The notes: generated from the sequence alone by a model not told the origin. A stretch of 64,000 bases of DNA from Cognaticolwellia beringensis (GCF_002076895.1 NZ_CP020465.1:3224001-3288000); one strand, 5' to 3'. Shown: positions 19,949 through 33,793, counted from the first letter of the stretch. Numbers and translations are program-made.

Positions 19949-20621
19949 GATTTCATTTTTTGACTTATTTTTAGACGCCAGTTTATTAGTTCAACTGGTC
20001 ATGTTGACGTTATTAGGTTTTTCAATTGCCTGTTGGACCATGATATTCCAACGCCGTAAAGTGTTGATGGCGGCAAGGGTACAATTACAAAACTTTGAAG
20101 ATAAGTTTTGGAGTGGTGCTGATTTAAGTAAGCTCTACAGCGAAGTTTCTGCAAAAGAGCATATAGACGGTATTGAAAATCTTTTTGTTTCAGGATTTCG
20201 TGAATTTGCCCGCTTACGTAAATCTCATGCTTACGCACCGCAAGTCATTGTTGACGGAACACATCGGGCAATGCGCGTTGCACTGTCACGAGAAGTCGAT
20301 AGTTTAGAAACCCATTTACCCTTTATGGCTACTGTCGGTTCAATAAGTCCATATATTGGTTTGTTCGGCACGGTTTGGGGGATCATGAATTCATTTATCG
20401 CCTTAGGTGCAGTTGAGCAAGCAACACTTGCTATGGTTGCGCCAGGTATTGCCGAGGCTTTAATCGCAACAGCCATGGGCTTGTTTGCTGCTATTCCTGC
20501 GGTAATGGCATTTAACCGTTTTAGTCACAATGTTGAAAAACTCGAAAATAGTTACGGTAACTTTATGGAAGAGTTTTCAAGTATTTTACAAAGACAAACA
20601 GCGACAGAACAACACGGCTAA
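19938..20621 (+). CDS. tolQ: Tol-Pal system inner-membrane protein TolQ
   Basis: Proton-channel subunit homologous to ExbB/MotA, with three transmembrane helices: about 16-36 ([18 protein letters not shown]), about 132-155 ([19 protein letters not shown]) and about 168-190 ([23 protein letters not shown]). Length is 227 residues (E. coli 230). The GTG start at 19938 has AGGAGC upstream and lies inside the end of ybgC. TolR follows after 14 bases. TolQR uses the proton-motive force to energise TolA during cell division. Confidence 0.95.
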   Translation: MSAEISFFDLFLDASLLVQLVMLTLLGFSIACWTMIFQRRKVLMAARVQLQNFEDKFWSGADLSKLYSEVSAKEHIDGIENLFVSGFREFARLRKSHAYAPQVIVDGTHRAMRVALSREVDSLETHLPFMATVGSISPYIGLFGTVWGIMNSFIALGAVEQATLAMVAPGIAEALIATAMGLFAAIPAVMAFNRFSHNVEKLENSYGNFMEEFSSILQRQTATEQHG

Positions 20622-20635
20622 GGTAGATATTAACT

Positions 20636-21064
20636 ATGTATAATCGAGTTAGACGCCGCAAGGTTGCTGAGATAAATGTCGTGCCCTATATTGACGTAAT
20701 GTTAGTGTTGCTGATTATTTTTATGGTAACAGCCCCCCTAATAACACAAGGCGTTAAAGTAGACTTGCCGCAAGCTGATTCTGAACCGCTAAGCAAAGAT
20801 ATGAAACCCCCTTTAGTTGCGTCAGTAGATGCAAAGGGCAATTATTATTTAGCGGTGGGTATCAGTAAAAATGAACCTATGTCGGCACAAGAAGTTGCTG
20901 CCTTGGTCAAAGAGCATTTAAAATCTGCACCCGACACGCCTGTCGTTGTTAATGGCGATGGCGCTGTCTCATATGATGCCGTTATTCAATTAATGGTGTT
21001 ATTACAAAAAGTGGCAGGTGTGCCATCGGTTGGTTTAATGACTGATAGCCCGGAGAGTAAGTAG
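20636..21064 (+). CDS. tolR: Tol-Pal system protein TolR
   Basis: ExbD/TolR family: short cytoplasmic N-terminus, one transmembrane helix (about 17-38) containing the conserved aspartate in VVPYIDVMLVLLIIFMVTAP, and a periplasmic domain. Length is 142 residues (E. coli 142). Its TAG stop overlaps the GTG start of tolA by one base. Confidence 0.95.
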   Translation: MYNRVRRRKVAEINVVPYIDVMLVLLIIFMVTAPLITQGVKVDLPQADSEPLSKDMKPPLVASVDAKGNYYLAVGISKNEPMSAQEVAALVKEHLKSAPDTPVVVNGDGAVSYDAVIQLMVLLQKVAGVPSVGLMTDSPESK

Positions 21065-21960
21065 TGTCACCGAAGTTATCGTCGCCACTAGCGTTAAGTT
21101 TTGCTATCCACATTGTGCTGGCTGTGGTGTTGTTATGGGGCGACTTTTCTACGCCACCAAAACCAACACCAAGTGCAGTTCCAATGGAGCCTATTCAAGC
21201 GGTAGTTATTGAAAAAAGTAAAGTGGATGCGCAACTTAATAAAATCAAAAAGCAGAAGGCTGATGAAGCCCAAAAGCTTAAAGATATTGAAAATAGTATT
21301 GCCGCGGCTAAAGAGAAAAGGCTAAACGAAGAAAAACGCGTTAAAGATCTTGAAATTAAACGTAAAAAGCAGGAAAAAGAAAAAAAAGCTGCTGACATTG
21401 CGGCTAAAAAAGCTAAAGCTAAAGCAAATGCAGCAGAGAAACTACGTAAACAAAAAGAACTTGAAAGTAAGCAAGCAGATGAAGCGGCAGCTAAAGCTAA
21501 ACGTATAAAAGAAGAGCAGGCAGCTAAAAAAGCGGAAGATTTACGCAAAGAGAAACTGGCAGAGCGCAAACGTCAAGCAGAAGAAGATCGAGAACGTGCA
21601 GCTCAGCAAAAGTTATTAGAGCAGCAAATGGCTGAAGAAATGGCAACTCGTCAACAAGCTCGACGCCAACAAATGATGACTGAAATTGGACGATTCACCG
21701 CATTAATCACACAAACTATAAAACGTAATTTGATCACTGATCGTAGTACGATGGAAGGTAAATCTTGTAAATTAACGATAAGTCTAGCACCATCAGGGTT
21801 TGTAACTAATGTTGTTACAGGTCAAGGTGACAGAAGGGTTTGTGAAGCCGCTAAAACAGCGGTATATAAGGCTGGTACTTTACCTGTTTCTAAAGACCCT
21901 GAAATATTTCGGGAAATGAGAACAATAAGTTTAACCGTAGCACCTGACAAATTTAATTAA
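21064..21960 (+). CDS. tolA: Tol-Pal system protein TolA (cell envelope integrity)
   Basis: Inner-membrane anchored bridge to TolB/Pal. N-terminal transmembrane helix (about 8-28, LALSFAIHIVLAVVLLWGDF), a long Lys/Glu/Ala-rich alpha-helical domain II (about 50-200), and a compact C-terminal domain III (about 205-298) with the conserved SC-KLTISLAPSGFV region and two cysteines. At 298 residues it is shorter than E. coli TolA (421) because domain II is shorter. GTG start overlaps tolR. Confidence 0.93.
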   Translation: MSPKLSSPLALSFAIHIVLAVVLLWGDFSTPPKPTPSAVPMEPIQAVVIEKSKVDAQLNKIKKQKADEAQKLKDIENSIAAAKEKRLNEEKRVKDLEIKRKKQEKEKKAADIAAKKAKAKANAAEKLRKQKELESKQADEAAAKAKRIKEEQAAKKAEDLRKEKLAERKRQAEEDRERAAQQKLLEQQMAEEMATRQQARRQQMMTEIGRFTALITQTIKRNLITDRSTMEGKSCKLTISLAPSGFVTNVVTGQGDRRVCEAAKTAVYKAGTLPVSKDPEIFREMRTISLTVAPDKFN

Positions 21961-21992
21961 GTTTTGTATAAATTAGGAAAACAATCAACTCT

Positions 21993-23339
21993 ATGAAAAA
22001 CGTAACTTTATTTTTACTATTCTTTGTATCAATGTTTTCAAAACAAGCGTTGGCAACTTTAGAAATTGTTATCACCGAAGGTGTTGATAGCGCACGTCCA
22101 ATTGCTGTAGTGCCTTTCAAATGGGCAGGCACTGGCGTAATGCCAGAGCGTTTATCTCAAGTGATCAGTGATGACTTACTTCGTAGTGGTAAATTTAGCC
22201 CAATTAATCAATCACGTTATCCCCAAACACCTTACGACGCTAGCGAGATAGATTACACCGCATGGGCAAGTGAGGGCGTTGAAGCAGTTGTTATTGGTGA
22301 AGTTAGTGAAACGTCGATTGGGCGTTATCAAATCAAATATCAGCTCGTTGACGTTATTCGTGGCCAAGTTACCGGCGGTGAAACACAAATGTTAAGTAAT
22401 GGAGAGTTAGTTCGCAGCTCTGATCATATTCTTGATGAAAGTACTGTTGAAGTAGGGGCTGACCAATTTCGCCGTTACGCCCACCGTATCAGTGATGCTG
22501 TTTATGAAAAGCTCACGGGTACACGCGGCGCGTTTTTAACAAAAATCGCTTATGTTATTGTTCGTGATCAAGGTGAATACCCTTATCAATTAGTTGTTGC
22601 TGACTATGATGGATTTAACGAACATGTTTTATTAAGCTCAAGAGAGCCCTTAATGTCACCAGCTTGGCACCCAAGTGGTAATCAATTAGCTTATGTAACA
22701 TTTGAGAATAGACAAGCACAAATTCATGTTATTGATATTTATTCTGGTCAACGTAACTTAATCAGCTCTTTTGATGGCATAAATAGTGCGCCTAAATGGT
22801 CACCTAATGGTAAGCAATTAGCTATGGTGCTGTCTAAAGATGGTAACCCTGAGCTTTATGTGATGAATATCGCAACAAAAAAATTACGACGAGTAACTCG
22901 TCATCGCGCAATTGATACTGAACCAAGTTGGACGCCGGATGGTAATTCATTGATATTTAGTTCAGAACGAGGTGGAAAAGCGCAGTTATATCGCGTAAGT
23001 TTAGTTGATGGTAAAGTTAGAAGATTAACATTTGATGGTGAAATGAACCTTGGTGGCTCATTAACACCTGATGGCCGTCAATTAGTGATGGTAAATCGTA
23101 CACGTGGCAAGTATCATTTAGCAAAGCAAGATTTTGATTCAGGGATTTTCCAAGTGTTAACTTCAACACGCTTAGATGAATCCCCAAGTATTTCACCTAA
23201 CGGTGGAATGATTATTTATAGTACTTTACATAATAATCGTCAGGTACTAAGTTTAGTTTCCGTAGATGGAAGGTTTAAGGCAAGATTGCCAGCACTCAAT
23301 GGCGAAGTGAAGTCACCTTCATGGTCACCATTTTTATAA
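21993..23339 (+). CDS. tolB: Tol-Pal system beta-propeller protein TolB
   Basis: Periplasmic propeller that binds Pal and TolA. Signal peptide 1-21 ([21 protein letters not shown]), N-terminal alpha/beta domain (about 25-170), and a six-bladed propeller built from WSPNG / WTPDG / SPNG repeats (about 180-448). Length is 448 residues (E. coli 430). It is in the usual position between tolA and pal. Confidence 0.95.
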   Translation: MKNVTLFLLFFVSMFSKQALATLEIVITEGVDSARPIAVVPFKWAGTGVMPERLSQVISDDLLRSGKFSPINQSRYPQTPYDASEIDYTAWASEGVEAVVIGEVSETSIGRYQIKYQLVDVIRGQVTGGETQMLSNGELVRSSDHILDESTVEVGADQFRRYAHRISDAVYEKLTGTRGAFLTKIAYVIVRDQGEYPYQLVVADYDGFNEHVLLSSREPLMSPAWHPSGNQLAYVTFENRQAQIHVIDIYSGQRNLISSFDGINSAPKWSPNGKQLAMVLSKDGNPELYVMNIATKKLRRVTRHRAIDTEPSWTPDGNSLIFSSERGGKAQLYRVSLVDGKVRRLTFDGEMNLGGSLTPDGRQLVMVNRTRGKYHLAKQDFDSGIFQVLTSTRLDESPSISPNGGMIIYSTLHNNRQVLSLVSVDGRFKARLPALNGEVKSPSWSPFL

Positions 23340-23382
23340 TAATTATTAGTAACTTACTTTATATATAATAAGGACACATAAA

Positions 23383-23937
23383 ATGCGCTTTAATAAAACA
23401 GTAAAGGCCTTAGCGGTTGTTTTACCAATCATGGCTCTATCGGCCTGTAGTTCGTCTGATTCAGCTAGTGAAGACGCTAGTGCGATGCAAAAAAACCAAG
23501 CTGCGATGGCAGAGCAACAAGCTCGTGAAGATGCAGAACGTGTAAAAGTAGAAGCCATGCAACGTGCTGACGCAATTGAAGCTAAAAAACGTCAAGAAAT
23601 TGAAAAGCTACGTTCAGAGCATATCGTTTATTTTGATTTTGATAAATCATCTGTAAGTGGTGACTTTGCTGCTATTCTTGATGCGCACGCGAAGTTTCTT
23701 AACGAAAACTCAAATGTGAATGTGTTAATTGAAGGTCATGCTGATGAACGTGGTACACCTGAATATAACATTGCACTTGGCGAGCGTCGTGCAAAAGCTA
23801 TCGAAACGTTTTTAGAAAATATGGGCGTTTCAGCTTCACAACTTAGCACGGTGAGCTACGGTGAAGAAAAACCAATGATTAAAGATCGTAGCGAAGGTGC
23901 ATTTGCTAAAAACCGTCGTGCAGTTTTGGTCTACTAA
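23383..23937 (+). CDS. pal: Peptidoglycan-associated lipoprotein Pal
   Basis: Outer-membrane lipoprotein that anchors the Tol system to the wall. Lipobox LSAC with the lipidated Cys22 after a short signal peptide, an Ala/Glu-rich tether, and an OmpA-like domain (about 80-184) with EGHADERGTPEYNIALGERRA, whose Asp and Arg bind diaminopimelate. Length is 184 residues (E. coli 173). It sits 43 bases after tolB and 12 bases before cpoB. Confidence 0.95.
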   Translation: MRFNKTVKALAVVLPIMALSACSSSDSASEDASAMQKNQAAMAEQQAREDAERVKVEAMQRADAIEAKKRQEIEKLRSEHIVYFDFDKSSVSGDFAAILDAHAKFLNENSNVNVLIEGHADERGTPEYNIALGERRAKAIETFLENMGVSASQLSTVSYGEEKPMIKDRSEGAFAKNRRAVLVY

Positions 23938-23949
23938 TCAGGTAATTTA

Positions 23950-24738
23950 ATGAAACCCAATAGTATTCTATTCGGGATGTCGTTTGCTGTTGCTGCCAAT
24001 TTGGCAGTGGCAGCAGAACCCGCTCCTGTTATCGAAGTTACCGCAGGCACGCCTTCAAATGGTGCCCAATCAAGCTTAAGTGAACAGCTTGTTAGTCTTG
24101 AACGTAAACTTGATGCTCGTAACCGTGCGCAAGTAAACGTGCAACGACAACTTGACGAGTTGCAAAATGAAGTAAATGAACTTCGTGGTATCACTGAATT
24201 ACACACTTATCAATTAAGCCAAGTGCTTGACCGTCAACGCGAGTTGTATCAAGAGCTTGATCGCAGAGTATCAGAGGCGTTAAAACCAGCGAATCAGACA
24301 TCCGCGACCATCATTGATCCAAGAGATAGCGCAGGTAAGGTAAATTACAGTAATAATTTAACTGAAAATGAAGCCTATGATCGTGCTGTGAATATGGTAC
24401 TTAAAGATAAGCGTTACGATCAAGCTATTCCAGAGTTTGAGGCGTTCAATAAAAGATACCCTAATTCGAGTTATTCAGCGAATGCTCATTATTGGTTAGG
24501 TCAGTTATTATTTAATAAAGGTGAATTAGCTAAAGCACGTCAAGAATTTGATGTTGTGGTGAATAATTACCCTGATTCTAGTAAACGTAGTGATGCAATG
24601 TTAAAGCTTGCTATGGTAGAACAAAAAGAAAATAATCAAAATAAAGCTATTGCTGTCTATAAGAAACTTATCGCTGAGTATCCTAATTCAAGTGCGGCTA
24701 AATTAGCGCAACCAAGATTAAATAGTATAAAACCATAA
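23950..24738 (+). CDS. cpoB: Cell division coordinator CpoB (tol-pal system protein YbgF)
   Basis: Periplasmic protein that links Tol-Pal to peptidoglycan synthesis at the septum. Signal peptide about 1-22, N-terminal coiled-coil trimerisation domain (about 36-95, LVSLERKLDARNRAQ and following heptads), a linker, then three TPR units (about 135-260) recognised by YDQAIPEFEAFNKRYPNS and ARQEFDVVVNNYPDS. Length is 262 residues (E. coli 263). Last gene of the operon; no clear terminator before the tRNA-Lys promoter. Confidence 0.93.
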   Translation: MKPNSILFGMSFAVAANLAVAAEPAPVIEVTAGTPSNGAQSSLSEQLVSLERKLDARNRAQVNVQRQLDELQNEVNELRGITELHTYQLSQVLDRQRELYQELDRRVSEALKPANQTSATIIDPRDSAGKVNYSNNLTENEAYDRAVNMVLKDKRYDQAIPEFEAFNKRYPNSSYSANAHYWLGQLLFNKGELAKARQEFDVVVNNYPDSSKRSDAMLKLAMVEQKENNQNKAIAVYKKLIAEYPNSSAAKLAQPRLNSIKP

Positions 24739-24816
24739 TTACTGCTGATAACTTGTTCGCATTGCCGACTTTTTGTTCGAACAAACAATAAAGTTTAAAA
24801 AAGCGAAAGATTGTTG

Positions 24817-24844
24817 TTGCACTTAAAAATATTATGAGTATTAT
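24817..24844 (+). promoter_or_regulatory. Promoter of the tRNA-Lys cluster
   Basis: TTGCAC (24817-24822), 16-base spacer and TATTAT (24839-24844), followed by a GC-rich discriminator (GCCCCGCG), the usual sign of stringent control of stable-RNA genes. Confidence 0.6.
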
Positions 24845-24885
24845 ATGCCCCGCGTTGACCGAGTAGGGCAACGCAAAACAAATAC

Positions 24886-24961
24886 CGGTCGTTAGCTCAG
24901 TTGGTAGAGCAGTTGGCTTTTAACCAATTTGTCGAAGGTTCAAATCCTTCACGACCGACCA
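24886..24961 (+). tRNA. tRNA-Lys (TTT), copy 1
   Basis: Seven-base acceptor stem CGGTCGT / ACGACCG, D-arm AGCTCAGTTGGTAGAGC, anticodon TTT in the loop CTTTTAA, T-loop GTTCAAATC and encoded CCA. The 76-nt gene is identical to the next two copies. Confidence 0.97.
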
Positions 24962-25005
24962 CTTTTACCAAAGAGTGTTTGGGTATTTGTTTTTGAAGTA
25001 TATAT

Positions 25006-25081
25006 CGGTCGTTAGCTCAGTTGGTAGAGCAGTTGGCTTTTAACCAATTTGTCGAAGGTTCAAATCCTTCACGACCGACCA
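25006..25081 (+). tRNA. tRNA-Lys (TTT), copy 2
   Basis: Identical 76-nt copy with anticodon TTT and encoded CCA, 44 bases after copy 1 and presumably on the same transcript. Confidence 0.97.
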
Positions 25082-25167
25082 CTTCTTCTTAGCCTTTTTA
25101 TGTTAAGAGTCAGTGGCATTGAAATAGCGTCTTGCAATTTCATTCTAAAATATTAAAAGTAGTTTAT

Positions 25168-25243
25168 CGGTCGTTAGCTCAGTTGGTAGAGCAGTTGGCT
25201 TTTAACCAATTTGTCGAAGGTTCAAATCCTTCACGACCGACCA
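25168..25243 (+). tRNA. tRNA-Lys (TTT), copy 3
   Basis: Third identical 76-nt copy, 86 bases after copy 2. No clear terminator follows before nadA, which begins 187 bases downstream. Confidence 0.97.
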
Positions 25244-25430
25244 CTTTTAATTATCATCAAATCCCATCGTTAGATACTTTTCAATGTTATTTAATTAACT
25301 TGATAAGATATATTCTTCTTTTATTTATATTTTACATCCCAAATACTCATTCACACATATTCTTAGTACACTTTTATTCTTCTATACCTTATAATTCTCA
25401 CGTTTTTTAAGGCACTCATTGAGAATATAT

Positions 25431-26477
25431 ATGACCCAAGCAAATTTAGCCGTTGATTTTGACTTTCAATTTCCGAAAAAGCCTGATCCATTAAGTGATG
25501 TAGAGCGTGAAGAATATAAAGCACGCATCAAAATATTATTGAAAGAAAAAAATGCTGTGCTTGTGGCACATTATTATACTGATCCTGAAATTCAAGCATT
25601 GGCCGAAGAAACGGGTGGTTGTGTTGCCGACTCACTAGAAATGGCTAGATTTGGTAATAACCATCCAGCTGACACGTTAATTGTAGCGGGTGTTCGCTTC
25701 ATGGGAGAGACAGCAAAAGTTCTTACCCCAGAGAAAATTGTGGTTATGCCAACATTAGAAGCTACATGCTCACTCGACTTAGGCTGTCCAATCGAAGAGT
25801 TTAATGCTTTTTGTGATCAACACCCAGACAGAACCGTCGTTGTATATGCTAATACGTCTACCGCTGTCAAAGCGCGTGCTGATTGGATAGTAACATCATC
25901 TTGTGCTTTAGAAATTGTAGAGCATCTTGATAGCTTGGGTGAAAAGATTATCTGGGGTCCTGATCGTCACTTAGGTGCATACATTGAAAAGCAAACCGGT
26001 GCCGACATGTTAATGTGGCAAGGCGCTTGTATTGTTCATGATGAGTTTAAAACTAAAGCGCTAATGGATATGAAAACACTTCATCCAGACGCGGCTGTGC
26101 TTGTTCATCCTGAATCACCAGCAGAAATAATTGACCTTGCTGACTCTGTAGGTTCAACAAGCCAATTAATTAAAGCGGCTCAAGCACTACCTAACAAAAA
26201 ATTCATTGTGGCAACAGATCGCGGTATTTTTTATAAAATGCAGCAACTATGTCCTGACAAAGAGTTCTTTGAAGCACCAACGGCAGGTGAGGGAGCAACT
26301 TGTAAAAGTTGTGCACACTGTCCTTGGATGGCAATGAATGGTTTAAAAGAAATTGAAGAAGCGTTATTAAACCCACAAGGTCGAGAGGTTTTTGTTGATA
26401 TGAAACTGCGCACAGGCGCACTTAAATCACTTGATCGCATGCTTAACTTTAATTTGGAAATGAATCAAAATAAGTAA
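25431..26477 (+). CDS. nadA: Quinolinate synthase
   Basis: Condenses iminoaspartate and dihydroxyacetone phosphate to quinolinate in de novo NAD synthesis, using a 4Fe-4S cluster. The three cluster cysteines are most likely in [19 protein letters not shown] and [18 protein letters not shown]. Other family stretches are [19 protein letters not shown] and [16 protein letters not shown]. The ATG at 25431 gives 348 residues (E. coli 347); an upstream in-frame TTG at 25419 is less likely. Confidence 0.95.
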   Translation: MTQANLAVDFDFQFPKKPDPLSDVEREEYKARIKILLKEKNAVLVAHYYTDPEIQALAEETGGCVADSLEMARFGNNHPADTLIVAGVRFMGETAKVLTPEKIVVMPTLEATCSLDLGCPIEEFNAFCDQHPDRTVVVYANTSTAVKARADWIVTSSCALEIVEHLDSLGEKIIWGPDRHLGAYIEKQTGADMLMWQGACIVHDEFKTKALMDMKTLHPDAAVLVHPESPAEIIDLADSVGSTSQLIKAAQALPNKKFIVATDRGIFYKMQQLCPDKEFFEAPTAGEGATCKSCAHCPWMAMNGLKEIEEALLNPQGREVFVDMKLRTGALKSLDRMLNFNLEMNQNK

Positions 26478-26533
26478 ATTTTAAATAAGCTGCTTGTTAA
26501 ATAAGCAACCACTTTAACTTTATTTGAATTAGG

Positions 26534-26562
26534 TTGCGTTATGAAGATTATTTTCCTAACAT
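26534..26562 (+). promoter_or_regulatory. Promoter upstream of the tRNA-Ser repeat array
   Basis: TTGCGT (26534-26539), an exact 17-base spacer and TAACAT (26557-26562) with an AGCGC discriminator. It is the only good promoter I see before tRNA-Ser, so transcription would run about 475 bases through the repeats before reaching the intact tRNA. Confidence 0.5.
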
Positions 26563-26567
26563 AGCGC

Positions 26568-26609
26568 AGCTCAGTACATGGAGCTCAGTACATGGAGCTC
26601 AGTACATAG
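26568..26609 (+). repeat. Three tandem 14-bp repeats at the presumed transcription start
   Basis: AGCTCAGTACATGG occurs three times head to tail (26568, 26582, 26596); the last copy has A for G at its thirteenth base. It lies immediately after the -10 box of the tRNA-Ser promoter. Confidence 0.9.
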
Positions 26610-26620
26610 TAAGAATATAC

Positions 26621-27044
26621 GGTGAGGTGTCCGAGTGGCCGCCAAAGTTGTAATGACACGCCTCGCGTGCTCATCGGCTTAAAACCAAAGCGTGTAGAAA
26701 GCACGTTAACAATTCAAAATTTTAATGGTGAGGTGTCCGAGTGGCCGCCAAAGTTGTAATGACACGCCCCGCGTGCTCATCGGCTTAAAACCAAAGCGTG
26801 TAGAAAGCACGTTAACAATTCAAAATTTTAATGGTGAGGTGTCCGAGTGGCCGCCAAAGTTGTAATGACACGCCCCGCGTGCTCATCGGCTTAAAACCAA
26901 AGCGTGTAGAAAGCACGTTAACAATTCAAAATTTTAATGGTGAGGTGTCCGAGTGGCCGCCAAAGTTGTAATGACACGCCCCGCGTGCTCATCGGCTTAA
27001 AACCAAAGCGTGTAGAAAGCACGTTAACAATTCAAAATTTTAAT
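26621..27044 (+). repeat. Four 106-bp tandem units each starting with the 5' end of tRNA-Ser
   Basis: Units start at 26621, 26727, 26833 and 26939 with an exact 106-base period. Each begins with the same 21 bases as the intact tRNA-Ser gene at 27045 (acceptor 5' strand and half of the D-arm), then has 85 bases unrelated to a tRNA, including a short CACGC/GCGTG hairpin. The copies appear identical except for one base in the first unit (CCTCGCG versus CCCCGCG). None can fold as a tRNA because the anticodon, T-arm and 3' acceptor strand are missing. They lie inside the presumed leader of the real tRNA. Confidence 0.9.
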
Positions 27045-27132
27045 GGTGAGGTGTCCGAGTGGCCGAAGGAGCACGCCTGGAAAGTGTGTAAGGCGCAAGC
27101 CTTCGAGGGTTCGAATCCCTCCCTCACCGCCA
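27045..27132 (+). tRNA. tRNA-Ser (GGA)
   Basis: An 88-nt class II tRNA: acceptor GGTGAGG / CCTCACC with discriminator G and encoded CCA, anticodon GGA in CTGGAAA, long variable arm (AAGGCGCAAGCCTT), T-loop GTTCGAATC. It occupies the fifth position of the 106-bp array. Confidence 0.96.
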
Positions 27133-27163
27133 TAGAAGATGCAATTCGTATATTGCCAAGCAA

Positions 27164-27191
27164 AGCCGCTAGTTATCTAGCGGCTTTTTTT
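27164..27191 (+). terminator. Terminator after tRNA-Ser
   Basis: Perfect 9-bp stem AGCCGCTAG / CTAGCGGCT with loop TTAT and a T run. Confidence 0.85.
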
Positions 27192-27601
27192 GTGGCTAAA
27201 ATTTACATTTAACTGACCAAGAGATCATTTGTATCACTTATAAGTGTTTAATGATTATTACTATGGTCTTATATAGTAATGTACTTATTGCAATGTACTA
27301 GCCAATAACGAAGCGTTTATCATTATCTAAGCGTTTTAATGAAGTAAATGCCAATTACAATAAATATAAGCAAGATTAAATGGCGTCTAAACTCTTTTAT
27401 TAAGGAAAAGTGCTCAACTACTTAAGTTAATTTAATAGTGTGGGAGCAATATACAGGTAAAGTTCAGCTATTTGCTTTAGTGAAACTCCTTATTGTTACG
27501 CCTTTTATTGTGATTTTATGCACTTCCTGATGCATATTTGCTCACGTTGTTTAATTAAAAAGCAAACAAACATCTTTTCGCAATTTAATTGCATTTAGGT
27601 G
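27192..27601. other. AT-rich region upstream of the rRNA operon
   Basis: About 410 bases between the tRNA-Ser terminator and the first rrn promoter. I see no gene, repeat or convincing hairpin. The part next to the promoters may hold Fis or UP-element sites, but nothing specific can be called. Confidence 0.5.
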
Positions 27602-27629
27602 TTGACGTGAAGCGAGAAATCTCTAAAAT
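27602..27629 (+). promoter_or_regulatory. rRNA operon promoter 1
   Basis: TTGACG (27602-27607), 16-base spacer and TAAAAT (27624-27629), followed by the discriminator GCGCTCC. GC-rich discriminators are typical of stringently controlled rrn promoters. Confidence 0.65.
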
Positions 27630-27771
27630 GCGCTCCAGTTCCAAGGGGTAACCCCAACGAGCTGTTTTAATAAGTTATCTAGCACGGTTTAGGCTGAATG
27701 AGTTAACTTAACGTTTTAAAGTAGGGTTTTGAATCTTCTGAAAAGAAAGTTTAAAAAAACGAAATAAAATG

Positions 27772-27799
27772 TTGACATTAAAACTGAGTTGCGTAGAAT
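27772..27799 (+). promoter_or_regulatory. rRNA operon promoter 2
   Basis: Consensus TTGACA (27772-27777), 16-base spacer and TAGAAT (27794-27799) with discriminator GCGCATC. An A-rich UP-like stretch precedes it (about 27750-27770). This is the stronger of the two tandem promoters. Confidence 0.75.
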
Positions 27800-27890
27800 G
27801 CGCATCTCGCTTCAGGCAAGGCCTGCAGCAACGAAGCAAAGCGAATGAGATTTTGTTTCGGTTAGTTTTTTACTTCGAGTATAAACTAAC

Positions 27891-27902
27891 GTTCTTTAAC
27901 AA
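27891..27902 (+). promoter_or_regulatory. boxA-like antitermination site in the 16S leader
   Basis: GTTCTTTAACAA resembles the E. coli rrn boxA (TGCTCTTTAACA). The same 12 bases recur before 23S at 30206-30217, as expected for Nus-dependent rrn antitermination. Confidence 0.6.
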
Positions 27903-28159
27903 TTAGTTATCATGCAATTTGTGTGGACACTCACATTAACGTTGATTTTACATAGTTATCCTCGGATAACAAAAAAAACAGCTTAATATGATGTCACACA
28001 AAAAATAAGTATCATTTAGACTTTCGAGTTTAAATAATACGTTTTATGTAGTTTTTATCTTCTTTAGTCGGATAGATAGAAACACGACAGAATTCATTGA
28101 GCAGATGTCTTTTCTTAGTTAACTTCGGTTCGTTAAGGTAAGCATCACAAACGATTTTT

Positions 28160-29703
<1,544 letters not shown>

Positions 29704-29825
29704 TCTTGAAGTAAAACAGCTTAATGAGAACCTTGGTTCTACGAGTGTTCACACAAATTACATGATAACAAATTAGAAGAAGTCCAAACATGCTAGCTTC
29801 GGACGTAAATTCTTGAAAGAGAAAT

Positions 29826-29902
<77 letters not shown>

Positions 29903-30025
29903 ATTTACGCCACTTGCGGCGTTGGTTCATCACTCGTGTAGAAATGCCTACACTTCGCGATAAACCGCCTTGCAACTGACGTAAATCTGCGTTTATGCTC
30001 TAGCTAAAAGTATGTTTCCCATTGC

Positions 30026-30101
30026 GGGGCTATAGCTCAGCTGGGAGAGCGCCTGCCTTGCACGCAGGAGGTCAGCAGTTCGATCCTGCTTAGCTCCACC
30101 A
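30026..30101 (+). tRNA. tRNA-Ala (TGC)
   Basis: A 76-nt tRNA: acceptor GGGGCTA / TAGCTCC (one G-T pair), anticodon TGC in CTTGCAC, T-loop GTTCGATCC and encoded CCA. The Ile-Ala pair is the standard spacer content of many gammaproteobacterial rrn operons. Confidence 0.97.
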
Positions 30102-30515
30102 CTTCTTCACTAAGAATTGAAAGACCAAACTTAAGTTATGCTTCATTTAAGCTACTTTAAGTTTGGTTTTTAACCAAGTCACCACCGAATGCGTGTGAAT
30201 GACAAGTTCTTTAACAATCTGGAAAGCTGATATAAATACCGGTATTTATATGATGAACACGGTGTCGCGCTGTTGTTCATAAATTATAAATACCAAGCTG
30301 TTGTTAACGGGAATATCGCCTGTTAATAATGGTGATTACGGTTCCTCCTCGGAAACGTAATCAACCCGGTAGTTTATTTACTTTTAGTTTACTAATCGTA
30401 ATGAATTACCACTCTTATTCAAGACACACTTTGTGTGCGTGAAAATGTCAGACTTTACAATTGAGCAGGTTTTGTCACCTGCTTGTACCAAATAGGAAAC
30501 TACTTGGGGTTGTAT
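30102..30515 (+). other. tRNA-Ala to 23S spacer
   Basis: This 414-base spacer has no gene. A second boxA-like GTTCTTTAACAA lies at 30206-30217. The remaining sequence probably includes the RNase III processing stem for 23S, which I did not map in detail. Confidence 0.6.
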
Positions 30516-33409
<2,894 letters not shown>

Positions 33410-33544
33410 ACAACACCCAAGTGGTTTTGTAGGTAAGTTTGACACACATCACGCATAACATAGTGATGAATAAGAGAAAACAAACGTATTTATTATCATT
33501 GAGACAACGTCTCACTGATACAGCTTTCAAGATTGTACCCTTTT

Positions 33545-33661
33545 TGTCTAGCGACAATAGCGACATGGCCCCACCTGATCCCATTCCGAACTCAGAAGTG
33601 AAACGTGTTAGCGCCGATGGTAGTGTGGGAGTTCCCATGTGAGAGTAGGACATTGCTAGGC
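33545..33661 (+). rRNA. 5S ribosomal RNA
   Basis: About 117 nt from TGTCTAGCGAC to GCTAGGC, with the conserved CCGAACTCAGAAGTGAAACG and GCGCCGATGGTAGTGTGGG segments. It is the last gene of the operon and is followed by a hairpin terminator. Confidence 0.95.
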
Positions 33662-33674
33662 TTCTATTTAGAAG

Positions 33675-33702
33675 AGCCCGATTCGAAAGAGTCGGGCTTT
33701 TT
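33675..33702 (+). terminator. rRNA operon terminator
   Basis: AGCCCGATTC, loop GAAA, GAGTCGGGCT (one wobble) and five T residues. Confidence 0.85.
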
Positions 33703-33793
33703 GCTGTCTGGAATTTGAAAATAAAACTAGCGCATGAAACGTGTTAGCGTCGATGGTAAAGGGCGTGTGGGTGTTCTTCTCTTTATGTGAGAG

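Noticed and set aside
21195..21569. A 124-codon minus-strand frame inside tolA
   Set aside because: It is a serine/alanine/phenylalanine-rich shadow of the Lys/Ala/Glu-rich TolA helix.
24886..25243. Tandem identical tRNA-Lys genes as a possible repeat artefact
   Set aside because: Spacers differ in length and sequence, so they are genuine separate genes; tRNA clusters of this kind are common.
25132..25410. A 92-codon frame across the third tRNA-Lys
   Set aside because: It overlaps a complete tRNA gene and has no recognisable protein feature.
26621..27132. CRISPR array interpretation of the 106-bp repeats
   Set aside because: The whole 106-bp unit is conserved with no variable spacers, and the first part is tRNA sequence.
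26937..27212. A 91-codon frame across the last repeat unit and tRNA-Ser
   Set aside because: It reads through the tRNA gene and terminator; its composition follows the repeat, not a protein.
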